Assembly (NCBI GenBank): GCA_027625915.1
Contig: JANTQA010000042.1
Coordinates: 6,212,001-6,276,000 of the forward strand
Reading direction: 5' to 3'
Length of the DNA: 64,000 nt
DNA from: Anaeramoeba flamelloides
Lineage: Eukaryota; Metamonada; Anaeramoebidae
The position numbers and the translations under genes are program-made. The notes under the pieces are model-generated. The model made no database searches. It was given only the letters and a program-made list of their open reading frames with translations, and had not been told where the DNA came from. Positions within the stretch are counted from its first letter, which is position 1. Each line of letters opens with the position of its first letter. Shown in pieces: positions 54,570-64,000 of this stretch.

Positions 54570-55145
54570 AAATATTTTTTTCAGTCAATTGGACTTCACT
54601 GTATTGTTGAAATAGAAAGTTTTATTTGAGTTTGATCTGGTATTATTGTCAAAATAAATTTTTAATTTTTGGATCAAATTATTTTTTCTAATTTAGTCAT
54701 TTTTTTTATTGAATCTTTTTACTTTTTTTTTTTTTTTACTTGTTTTCTTTCTTTCTTTTTGTGTAAAGTAAATTGGAAAAAAAAAAACAAAAAAATGTTA
54801 GAAAACTCCAAATTAAAATTAAAAAAATAAAGGTTTTGTGATTTCTTTTAAAATGTATATATTTACTTATAAAAATCTTTTATAACACTTTTAATTTTCC
54901 CAATAAATTGAGAAATTTTGCGAGAGATGTTTCAATGAATGGAGTCCGATTTTTTTTTTAATATTTATTTTTAAGAAATTTATGGTTTTGTTCAGGTATT
55001 TATTTTATGATTATCGACTCTAATCTGAAGCGTATTATTACTCTTATTTCTCAGCAATCTTAATTTGGTTGATTCTGAAAAAAAAAAAATCGAAATTTTC
55101 AGTTTTGGCTGCCCATTTGAGTGAAACGGAGTTTAAAATTTTATC
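54570..55145 (+). repeat. Dispersed repeat family J, copy 3
   Basis: Left part matches 32450-32600 (TTTTTTCTAATTT, ATTGAATCTTTTT). Right part is the mirror of 39725-39900 and includes TGCCCATTTGAGTGAAACGG. Confidence 0.6.
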
Positions 55146-56790
55146 TAATATTAAAGTTTATTTTTATTTTTTCTTTTTTGTCAGTATTCATGAAACAAGA
55201 TTATATTAATTCAATTAATCGATGCTTTATTCAATTAAAATTTTCTTTCTATTATAGGTCCTTTCATTGCAAATAATAAATAAGGTTATTACTTTTGTAT
55301 ATTTATAGACAATTATTTGATATTTTCGACAAGAAAATTTGAAATTAAATAAAATTATTAAGGAGATAATGTTTATACTTGTGTTTATTAAATTCGATTG
55401 TTTGAATAATAAATGAGTTCATATATTTTTAGTGATTTTTTTATTTGTTTTATTAAATAGTAAATCAAAATTGTGAATAGAATCATAAACAATTGAAGAT
55501 CAATTATTAATATAGATAAATTTCTTTTTTGCTTTCTTTTCATTTTTTTTTGTTTGATTTTATTTTTTAATTAATTTAAAACTAAAATTTGGGGATCTAT
55601 TTTTTTCTTAAATCCAATTTTTTTTATTCATAATAATTCCAGAGAATCTGATTTTGTATATGTGTATCATAATTTACGAAAAAATCTTATATCTTTTATT
55701 TATTGAGACAGTACTGTGATGAAGTGAGATCCAATTCACTTACTTTTTTATAATTAAATGAGCCTAATTATTTTTTGATAGCTTAAATATAATCCTTATT
55801 AGTGTTTGGTAACCACTTCTTAAATATATTCTAGATGTTAGTAAGATAAAAAAAAAACATTTAAGTGATTGTGTCTTGAAAGAAAGTCAAAATAATATAT
55901 CTTTGAAGTTTGTTCTTTAATTTCTTTTTTTAAACTATCTTTTTTGATCAAAAAAAAAAATTTGAAATTTTCGAACAAAACAAAGTAAAATTTAAATCAA
56001 CTTTATTAAATTTAACTTCTCTTTCTAATTAAGAAATATTCAGAGTTACTTATACCCTCTTTAAACACTTTTCTAATTTAAAATAATGGTGAAAGTTCGA
56101 GAGAAGTAAGGGGATTTTGGATTTTGAAACTTTTCATTGTACATTTTCTAATTTGGAAAGCTAAAACAAGGGTGACCTAAAAGAAATTTATTTATAAAAA
56201 CAAGGAAATTTTATAAAGATTGCATGAATCAAACTTCTTTTCAGTCAAGAAGTATACTGTTATACTTAAAAGTAAACCTTACCTGATTATACAATTCAGA
56301 GATTCTGATTAAGGGAGAAAATTCCAGAAAAGTCACTTTTTTTACAATTCTGACATACTTTCTATTGAGGATTTCAGGTTTACCCAATTCAGAAATTCCG
56401 AAGAATCAAAAAAACAAAAAAATTGTTCGAATAGAGAAATTATGAACTGTATCTTTGAAAACCAGATTGGATAAGAAAAATTTGGATAAAGAAAATAGGA
56501 TAAATTTTTTCCACTTACTCTTCAAAAGAACTTTTAAAACCTTATTCTCAAAAAAAATTTGCTCAAATTAAGAAAATAATTGAAACTAATTCTTTAAAGG
56601 TAAAACATTTTTCAGAGCACAGATTCTTTTGATTTTTTGAAAATCAAAGCTTTTTCGAAAGTAAAATAGGAAAAAATACTTGAATTGAGAAATTGAGTTT
56701 TAAAATTGAGTTTATATATTTTAGAAAGGTATTTTTATTGAGTATCTCAATTTGGTAAAGTAAAGATTTATTTTTAATAATTAAATCAAA

Positions 56791-57171
56791 ATGAAAATTC
56801 TCTTTTTGATTATTGCCGTATTTCTTTTCCAATCTGTCTTTTCTGTAGAATACACTGGTATTGCAAAATGGTATACTGTTGATGACCATTCTGGTTGTAA
56901 TCTTGATTTTGATCTTGATGGGCCACTGCTTGTAACTGCAATAAATAATGAACAATACGCGGAAGGCGCCGTATGTGGAAGGTGTATTCGTGTGACAAAC
57001 AATGATTATGATGGAGATCCAAACTATGTCGAAACTCTTGATCTATTAGTTACATCCTGTTGCCCAGAATGCCCAAAACCAAACCTTGATCTCAGCCATA
57101 AAGCTTTTGCGAGATTCGCAGATAATGCGGTAGGTGGGTTGTCTGTTACTTGGGAGTATATTGACTGCGAC
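56791..57171 (+). CDS. Expansin-like secreted protein, exon 1
   Basis: Expansins are non-catalytic wall-loosening proteins with a double-psi beta-barrel domain and a carbohydrate-binding beta-sandwich. The ATG at 56791 opens a signal peptide (MKILFLIIAVFLFQSVFS). The barrel domain follows: TGIAKWYTVDDHSGCNLDFD, LVTAINNEQYAEGAVCGRCI, LVTSCCPECPKPNLDLSHKA then FARFADNAVGGLSVTWEYID. Cys pairs (CGRC, SCCPEC) and the LDLSHKAF block with the conserved Asp are present. The exon ends in phase 0 at GTAAGT (57172). Gene model: 56791-57171, 62023-62162, 62710-62800, giving 203 residues, a normal expansin length. Eukaryotic microbes with expansins include dictyostelids; its role here could be in a cyst wall or in degrading food cell walls. 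Confidence 0.9.
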
Positions 57172-57534
57172 GTAAGTTCTGATCGTTCTCTTTTTCTTTT
57201 GCACTTTGATTTTTTTTCTATTGTGGTAGAGGGAAATACACTTTGAACCAATATGTTCATTACACCAACAATTCTTGTTAGAAGGAGATATCTTTTTTTT
57301 TTGGATAATTTTTTTTGGTTTGTTCCTATTTTTGAAATCTAAAATAGGAAAAAAGCTTTACTTCAGTGCTTTTTTTGGATTAAGTTTTTGTTAAACAGTG
57401 AAAATACCAACTTAAAAAACAAAAAGAATGAATAGAAACTAACGCCAAATAAGGTAACATCTAAATTCAAATGATTTAACCCAAATTAAATTGATTTTTT
57501 GTAAATGGACAAAGAAAAATTTTTTACCATTTAA

Positions 57535-58283
57535 GGGATTAGCCTCACCATAGATTTCTCTATAATCAAAGTATGTTGTAATTGGGTGTAAATGATATCC
57601 GTGAACCATGGCTAAAATAGCTCTAAAAAATCTATAATAAATCTTATTGCACAATAAATTATTACATTTTTTACTAAAGATCACAATTAAAAAAGTTTGA
57701 TTTTCAAAATTTTTTTTTTGAATTCCTTTTCCAAATCTAAAAATAAAAACCCAAAATACAGTATTCTGGTATTTAATAATTCAGATTTAGAACATTCCAA
57801 AAGTAACTATTTTTTTAATTTTTTAATTTCAAAGATTAACTCAATAATCCTCAACCTAAAAGCACAAAGACTGATTAGTTTTGTTTCCTTTTGATAAAGA
57901 TACTTGTAGCATCAATATATTTCCATGATTTGAGAAATAATTTGTCAAAAAAATTTATTCGTTAATTATTTAATTTTTTAAAAAAAACGAATTTTTTAGT
58001 AACTAATCTACATTTCACCATAATTATTGAAAGATATTTTGTGAATTTGTAGTCTGAATATTGATAATTCAACCTTTAAATTTATGGCGAAATGCAGATT
58101 TTATTCTGAAATTGTTGAGTTTTTTACTAATACATAGGATCATTTTTAATTGATGAGATTAACAAATATTACTAATTGACTAATCGATTTTTTAGAGACA
58201 TTTGAACCATGTAACACTAATTTGGTTATGACCAATAACAACATACTGTGTTCCTAGGCTTCTCCTTGGTAGACGCTAATCCC
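57535..58283 (-). mobile_element. TTAA-flanked MITE, copy 2 (749 bp), in the expansin intron
   Basis: TTAA at 57531-57534 and 58284-58287. The two distinguishable ends are swapped relative to the RNASEH2A copy: the ACCATAGATTTCTCT end is on the left and CTTCTCCTTGGTAGACG on the right, so this copy is inverted. Interior shares GAATTCCTTTTCCAAATCT-type sequence (mirror of AGATTTGGAAAAGGAAT). Confidence 0.85.
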
Positions 58284-58791
58284 TTAAGGATACTATGTTT
58301 TAGAATTCAACAATTTGACCCAACACAATTTGTCCCAATCTCATTTAAAATGAAAGTAATGATCTTTAAAATATTCTCCAATTTGGATCAAACAATCATT
58401 TTTTTGTCATTCTTTAAATGAAAAATTCACAAAGAAATTTTGAGATATGTGAACTCGAACACCTTGTTAAGGAACGTGGAAATGAATTGAAAAATAACCA
58501 CGATTTTTTAATGGATTAGTCTATTATTTTTTTTTTTGACAATTTCTAAATAAGGATCCCTGATCAAGAAATATGTTTAATATTGAAAATAAACAGGGGT
58601 TTTCAAATCTAAGTAATTGACAAAAAATTTTCTCAATCTCTATTAAATTTAGGTAAAAAAATTTAATAGAGATAAGTCCCTTAACCTTAAAAACACTCTC
58701 AATAAGCAACTTTAAATCTAAATGATCTTATTGTCTATTATTTATGACCAACAGGTTACATTGAATTGTTACATTTTCTCCACAAACCATA

Positions 58792-59951
58792 CAGCCGTTC
58801 CAGCCCTACACTGATAAATATTATAAGACATAGAAATTGGTTGTCTATTATAAAAAGTTGTGTTTTTTTTTTTTTTTTTATTTTTTTTTTTTTTATTTTT
58901 GAAGAGAGAAAATTGCTTTTCTCCTGTGTGCCCTAATTTCTAAACTTTTTTTTAGAAATTTTGTTAAAGAATCACAAATTTTATTATCACTTACTAATGA
59001 TAATATATATGATGAATTCTTTTTATTAATAATATCTCCGATATTATTAATTTTTTATTTTTTCAAAAAATTCATATATCCAGATTTTTCGATTTATTTT
59101 ATAGGCCGGACAGTCCCATAAAAAAATGATCGAAATCTTCAATGATATCAATATTTAACTTTTCTTTACATAAATCACAATTTTTATTTTTATTTTTACT
59201 TGTTACATAAGAGTACCTATTTAAACAATTAGTAAAATTTCGAAATTTTAGAATTGTTTTTGAAGCTTTCCAGTTTAAATATTTTTTGTTGTTTGAAATT
59301 GCAATTTTGTTGTTTTATAATTTTTAGATATTGTTGAACTTTCCAACTAGGTGAATTTTCCAATTTGGTTAATCGAAAAACTTTTAATTCTAAATCTAAT
59401 AATTTTAATCCCTTAGTGTGCCAATTAATATTTTCATTTTCCAATTTTCGAAAATTTAGTATTGTTTTTAATTTTTTTTAAATTTAAGAAATCTAATTTT
59501 TCTATCAATTTATATTTTCTTAAAAGTTGTGTTTTTTGAAATAGAAAATTCAATCCCGATCAGAAGATCAAAATTTCAACTTCTCTTCGTTTGAGTTATT
59601 TTTTTGTAAAACCAAAAGACAAAAATTAGATTTTCTCGAGAAAAGTAATCACAGAAACCATAGAAACTTCAAATCGTTTTTCGATCTTTGTTTTTAAATT
59701 GTAAAAACCTGAGATTTTTTCAATTTTGAAAATAGAAGATCCACTTTAATGTAAGTTTTTTTATTGGATTTATTTGTCAATTTCCAAAACCAAAATTTGG
59801 ATAACTTATTTTTTAATCGTCTATTATAAATTTTCGGGTTTATGATAAACTTTAATAAAGCATTTTACGGTTTTGTCATAGAAAATAAAACTTCAGAATA
59901 GAAAATAAATTTCAAGGCCTTATTAATTTTCATGTAGGACTGGAACGGCTG
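58792..59951. mobile_element. TA-flanked MITE, family K, copy 2, with a nested LINE
   Basis: CAGCCGTTCCAGCCCTACAC start, GTAGGACTGGAACGGCTG end, TA at 58790-58791 and 59952-59953. Removing the nested insertion and one target duplication leaves about 491 bp, near the 519 bp of copy 1, so this was an intact MITE before the LINE arrived. Confidence 0.8.
58869..59521 (-). mobile_element. 5'-truncated LINE, nested in the family K MITE
   Basis: Flanked by a perfect 16-bp target duplication AAAAGTTGTGTTTTTT (58853-58868 and 59522-59537). A T-run with one A interruption at the left is the mirror of a poly-A tail. The minus strand encodes CDLCKEKLNIDIIEDFDHFF then MGLSG near 59090-59165: a Cys-x2-Cys...His zinc motif as in LINE C-terminal domains. 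Further upstream (to about 59445) it encodes KLLDLELKVFRLTKLENSPS then WKVQQYL. 5'-truncated and without reverse transcriptase, hence immobile. The perfect duplication suggests it is one of the younger insertions here. It lacks the palindrome array. Confidence 0.8.
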
Positions 59952-61429
59952 TATTAATTATTACAAAGGGGGTGTGATTTTGTCTTTTTTTTTTTTTGTT
60001 TCTTTTTGTTTTTCCTTGAATTAAATCTTCCATCCATGGCTAAGAGGGGTGTCTCCTCGAATTGTTTTTGGAACAACACGATCCAGGCCAAATACACTTT
60101 ACATTTTTTTTTGGGCTTTTTTGATAATTTTTTTTTGTTTGGATCATTTCTCTCAAAACCCAATTTGTTGGATCAGTATAAATTGGGTTGAGGTTGTGTG
60201 GTAAAGGTTTTGAAGAATTTTTCATGAAAGGATCTTTTGGGAATTAAATTTGCAAAAATTAGTTAGTTTTTTTTTTACTAAAAAAAAAATATTGTATCTG
60301 TTGAGAAAAAATGATCTTTCTATTTTTGGGAAATGGAAATTTTAGTGGATTTAATACAATACCAAACTAATTATAGTTCAATTATTCAACAATAACTTTG
60401 TTTTAGAATACCAGAGGCCTACTCATGTAAAAATTTTCACTTTTCTCATTTTTGATATTTGAAAACAATTTTTAGAACCCTACCAACTCAACCAACAGCC
60501 CAAAAAAAAAGAATAGAAAATGAACAACAATATGTAAATGTTTTAATTTTTTTTTTTCCAGTGTAATTTTCTCAAAAAGCGGATTTTTGCCAACCTTCTT
60601 TGTCATTTTTTAATACGAGACTAAATAAATCCAGTAAAAAATTTAACATTTTTTCCCCATAAGATCTCACTGAATAAAATTTTTTGAGATTTAACATGTA
60701 TCAAAACCTGAAAAGAATACACAATACTTTGAATTTCAATTGCAAACGTAGTCTTTAATCCCAAAAAACTTGTAAAAGAATAACAAAACATATCTACAAT
60801 TTCTATTTTAAGGGAGTTCCCATCTTCTTCGACTAATATCATATTTAAAAATGCTATTGTGTAACTAATATTAAATTAACCCATGCAGGCTGATAAACTC
60901 CCATGACGCAAATTATAAGCCACCTTTCTTGTTTTCTAGAAATCCTACACACTAAACGATCAAAGAAACAGACACACACCATAAATAAATCTGATAAAAG
61001 TTTATTATAGTTCTACAATTAAAAATAAAAATCTTAAAATTAAGGATCAAATAAGACCTAATTTTTTTAACAAATTAGAGTAAATTTTTAGTTAAATCTT
61101 TATCATCGAAAAAAATTCAAAAAATATAAAAAAAAATTGAGAAAATTCTCAAAAATTTTAAAAAAATTCAATTCGTTATTTAAATTAATCTCAAAACATC
61201 AAGAAGTTTACTTTCAAAATTGATTTAACCTTCGTAGTTATCTATTGATTACTTAATTAAATATTTTATTTAAACAAGAAGAAAAAAAATCACAATGTTT
61301 TTATTGAAACATTTTTTTTCGGCTATGAACACTCTTATTTTTGATTACTACAAGTAGTATTATTTTTTGCTTAATTTCTGAATTAAAAAAATTTAAAAAA
61401 AAGGCACTTCTAGGATATTCTAGATGTTA

Positions 61430-61671
61430 AATTTGAAATTCTGGAATATAGCTATTATTTTGATTTCTATCTTTAGATTTGGAAAAGGAATAAAAAAAAA
61501 AAATAAAGTTTTTTTTTTTACAAAATGAAGTAAAAAAATCTAATAATTTATTTTGCAATAAGATTTATAACAGATCTTTTTAAATCTATTTGAGTCATGA
61601 CACACTAATAGCATTTACACCCAATTACAACATACTTTAATTACAGAGAAATCTATGGTTACACTAATCCC
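61430..61671 (+). mobile_element. TTAA MITE, partial copy 3
   Basis: Keeps the right end (CAAC ATACTTTAATTACAG, AATCTATGGTTACACTAATC, then CCTTAA with TTAA at 61672-61675) and about 170 bp of interior (CTTTAGATTTGGAAAAGGAA, as at 23171). The left end is missing; homology fades near 61430. Confidence 0.75.
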
Positions 61672-62022
61672 TTAACTTTGAAAAACAATTTGATAAATTT
61701 TTTACATTTTAATTTAGAAAAAAATCTGAATTTAAAATTGGATTAACCAACTTTAACGGATAAATTTCATAAAAAATAAAAAATTTTCTAATGATCAAAA
61801 ACATTTTTTAAACAATAAAGTTCTGTTATAAGTTTTATACACTACATTTTATGATACCACGATAAACCTTAATATAGCAGAACATCATGATATAGTTAAT
61901 ATTTTCAAATGAACACACTTCTATTAAACCAAATCCATAATTATTTTAATAAATTTTTACATGAAATATTAAATTAATAATATAATTCAACATGTTTCTT
62001 ATTTTTTTAATATTAATAATAG

Positions 62023-62162
62023 GTCACTGGAAATTATGAAATTAAAATGAAAAACAAAAGTAATCTATATTGGAACTCATTTCAAATTAGAAATAACCGC
62101 GTTGATGTAACTAATGTCAGGATTAAAGATAGGGATGTGTGGCATAACACAGAGCTTCAATC
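62023..62162 (+). CDS. Expansin-like protein, exon 2
   Basis: Phase 0 start gives VTGNYEIKMKNKSNLYWNSF then QIRNNRVDVTNVRIKDRDVW and HNTELQ, continuing WEYIDCD of exon 1. This is the start of the second expansin domain: the NLYWNSFQIRNN block corresponds to the family's N-x-YW-x-x-x-QVRN. Ends in phase 2 at GTAAGT (62163). Too short to be noticed as a free-standing frame. Confidence 0.88.
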
Positions 62163-62709
62163 GTAAGTTTTTCTTTTCTTTTTTTTTTTTTTCAAACTGT
62201 ATATCTATAATTTGTATTTGTATTTGTATATAGAAAAGAAAAGAAAATAACCATGTTATATAAAATTGATTGGGTATAAATAATATTTTATGTTTTTGTC
62301 AAAAGGCTTCTATGTCGATCTTTACATTGCTGTAATTTTCCAATTAAGAATAAAATATTTTTATTATACATTCTCAAATATTTATTCAACTCTTGTCTCA
62401 ATCATCAAAAAAAAATCAAGATCTTCAAAAGATCATTTGATCATGATAATCTAGTGTTTTGTTATTTTGAATCTCTTTATTTTAAAAACTTTGTGATAAA
62501 ATTTATTTTTTAAAATTTGAAAATAACAGTATTAACGCATTTTGAAAAAAATTCGTTTTTTTACAATTTTAAAAAAAATGTCACCATTTATCAACTCTAT
62601 AATTTCTAAAAAAATATGCTTACGGTTCAGAAAAATGATAAAAAAGATCATCTAAAAAATGAAAATAATAAAAAACTTTCTTTTTTTTTTTTTTTTTCTA
62701 TAAATTGAG

Positions 62710-62800
62710 TTTTCAGAAAATGAACATGATCAAAATAGTCTGTGATAATGGAAATTATAATTATCACATAATCAATGAAGTGTATGTATATTTTTTTTAA
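62710..62800 (+). CDS. Expansin-like protein, tentative last exon
   Basis: Acceptor AAATTGAG after a long T-tract, phase 2, gives FQKMNMIKIVCDNGNYNYHI then INEVYVYFF and TAA at 62798. MIKIVCDNGNYNYHI fits the last strands of an expansin C-terminal domain (alternating hydrophobics, NG turn), and the total length is right. The more obvious acceptor TTTTCAG at 62716 would be out of frame. Alternative: exon ends at GTATGT (62782) and another exon follows outside what I can see. Confidence 0.5.
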
Positions 62801-64000
62801 AAAAGTATCACCAGGATTAATCACACCGCAATCTTGGATTGTTGTGAATTAAGATCTTCTGACCATTAAAATCATTACGATTTGCAGAAATCTAAACCTT
62901 TTGCCAATTCAAAGAAAAAATCATCATTCCCAATTGTATTTTAAACCACCAATCCAAAAATCATTTTGTGTTCAGAAATTATTGTTTTAAAGCCCTAGCG
63001 CCAATATAAAAGCAAAAAATGCCCATTTTTTTTCAATCTCCTTTTTCAAAAAACCATGAATAAAAGGTTGCCTGAAATGTAAAAATGATTACTATTCAAA
63101 CCTAGCCATATACTTGGTTCAAAACTATTACTTAAAGATATTCCAAAAAAAGTTAATTTAAAAAAAAAAAAAAAGCTATTTTTTGCTTTTATACTTGTAT
63201 TAGGGTAAAAAAAAAATAAAAAAAAAAAAAAACACGACAAATCACTTCCAATAAAAGTGCTCATGTTAAAAAAGATAAACATTTAAATATTGATATATTA
63301 TACCAACAAGCCAATATTCGGAACTGTGTAATATACAGTTTAAAGTGGTTAATATGTTTTTTAAGATTTCCAATATTCGTTTTTTTTTTTTTTTGTGTTT
63401 GGTTTATTTACATCAATATTTTTTTTTTTTTTTGAGGTGTTGTTGAATTTTTCAGTTTGTTTTGTTTCCCATTCATGTTTTTTTTTTTTTTGGAAAAAGG
63501 TTTTGTTTAATTAATGAATTCGAGAAAAGGTTTTGAATTTCATTAAAAATATCAACAAAATGCTCTTAATTACGTTGTATATGCATTGCTTAAACAGCAC
63601 CCCCTTGAATTTCAGATTAAACATTTCAACTTTCCAAAACATTACTTACCAATTTGTTCCAGTTTTTTGTGAAAATCCTAAATCTGAAAAAGTAAATTGA
63701 AATTTTCAATTGATACCAATTGTGAAGGGGTCAAGAAAAACAAAAAACCAAAATTATGATAAGGACTCCGTATTTAATTCAAAGTTATATTAAAAACTAG
63801 AAAAAGAGAAAATATTGAAAAAAGTGCACCAATTGATCCTGAATATAAATATTGTGATTTAAAACCACTACACTTTTCAATTATTAAATTCATTCCTTTC
63901 TTATTTTCAAAAAGTAAATAGATTATTAGAATAAAAAACAATTTATAATCCATTATGATATTTAAAAATATTCTAAAGTTTCTCGATTTTTTTTTAAAAT
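62801..64000. other. Gene-free stretch to the window end
   Basis: Long T-runs at 63380, 63420 and 63478 and no exon-like frame. The minus-strand frame 63046-63282 is low complexity. Confidence 0.4.

Larger units (their letters stand above)
51862..56790. other. Repeat-rich intergenic region
   Basis: No gene recognised. Holds family F (52395-53110, inverted), O (54140-54260, inverted) and J (54570-55145). An inverted pair AATTGGGAACATTAC (52056-52070) and GTAATGTTCCCAATT (53093-53107) frames the family F copy and could be the ends of a ~1.05 kb element. Confidence 0.45.
57172..62022 (+). other. Expansin gene intron 1 (4851 bp)
   Basis: GTAAGT donor, acceptor AATAATAG ending at 62022. Contains a TTAA MITE, a TA MITE with a nested LINE, and a second partial TTAA MITE. 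Short frames at 57439-57684, 59954-60225 and 60621-60842 are not needed for the protein and show no recognisable domain. Confidence 0.85.

Noticed and set aside
60621-60842. 73-residue minus-strand frame with a true ATG inside the expansin intron
   Set aside because: Somewhat protein-like (ILVEEDGNSLKIEIVDMF) but no domain, no partner exon and no support; left out for lack of evidence.
1-64000. CRISPR arrays, retrovirus-like elements with long terminal repeats, Polinton-type elements
   Set aside because: No regularly spaced short repeats with unique spacers, no paired long terminal repeats, and no capsid, integrase or protein-primed polymerase signature was seen.

Overview
The window is nuclear DNA from a very AT-rich protist. 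The evidence is spliceosomal GT-AG introns inside recognisable eukaryotic genes, long A/T tracts, standard TAA stops, proteins rich in Lys/Asn/Glu runs, and dense families of small transposable elements. An expansin-like secreted protein, an RGS protein with a long coiled coil, an ankyrin-BTB protein and a bZIP factor together suggest a free-living amoeboid lineage (Anaeramoeba-like, or another amoeba). That placement is an impression from memory, not a proof.

Layout. 1-3.1 kb: no gene, one 0.5 kb dispersed repeat. 3.1-3.9 kb (-): 3' exon of an unrecognised protein. 4-7.9 kb: LINE 3' ends, dispersed repeats and a large fold-back element. 8.2-8.6 kb (-): first exon of an ankyrin protein. 8.8-14.2 kb: repeats, including two copies of a ~197 bp TA-flanked MITE and a ~0.87 kb long-TIR element. 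14.6-14.9 kb (-): possible TM2-like fragment. 15.2-17.9 kb (+): coiled-coil RGS gene lying in two overlapping frames. 18-21 kb: a LINE 3' region with a long hairpin array, and a 229 bp MITE. 21.0-25.4 kb (+): RNase H2 catalytic subunit, two exons, carrying an in-frame intein inside the GIDEAGRG active-site motif. 25.9-27.0 kb (-): coiled-coil protein, convergent with RNASEH2A. 27-35.9 kb: gene desert of MITEs and LINE remnants. 35.9-36.7 kb (-): bZIP factor. 37-41.6 kb: repeats. 41.7-51.8 kb (-): an ankyrin-BTB gene inferred from two exons separated by about 8.5 kb of element-filled intron. 52-56.8 kb: repeats. 56.8-62.8 kb (+): expansin-like gene with a 4.85 kb first intron holding several nested elements.

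The genes do not form a pathway. RNase H2A removes ribonucleotides from DNA, the bZIP is a transcription factor, RGS and ankyrin-BTB proteins are signalling or adaptor proteins, and the expansin is secreted. What unites the window is selfish DNA at three levels: a probable protein-splicing intein in an essential enzyme, introns swollen by MITEs and LINEs, and a LINE family whose 3' region carries a variable array of palindromes.

The strongest candidate for something undescribed is the intein in RNase H2A. It has an N-terminal Cys, a TPDH block B, an HNF block F and a terminal Asn followed by Cys. Its endonuclease domain looks decayed.
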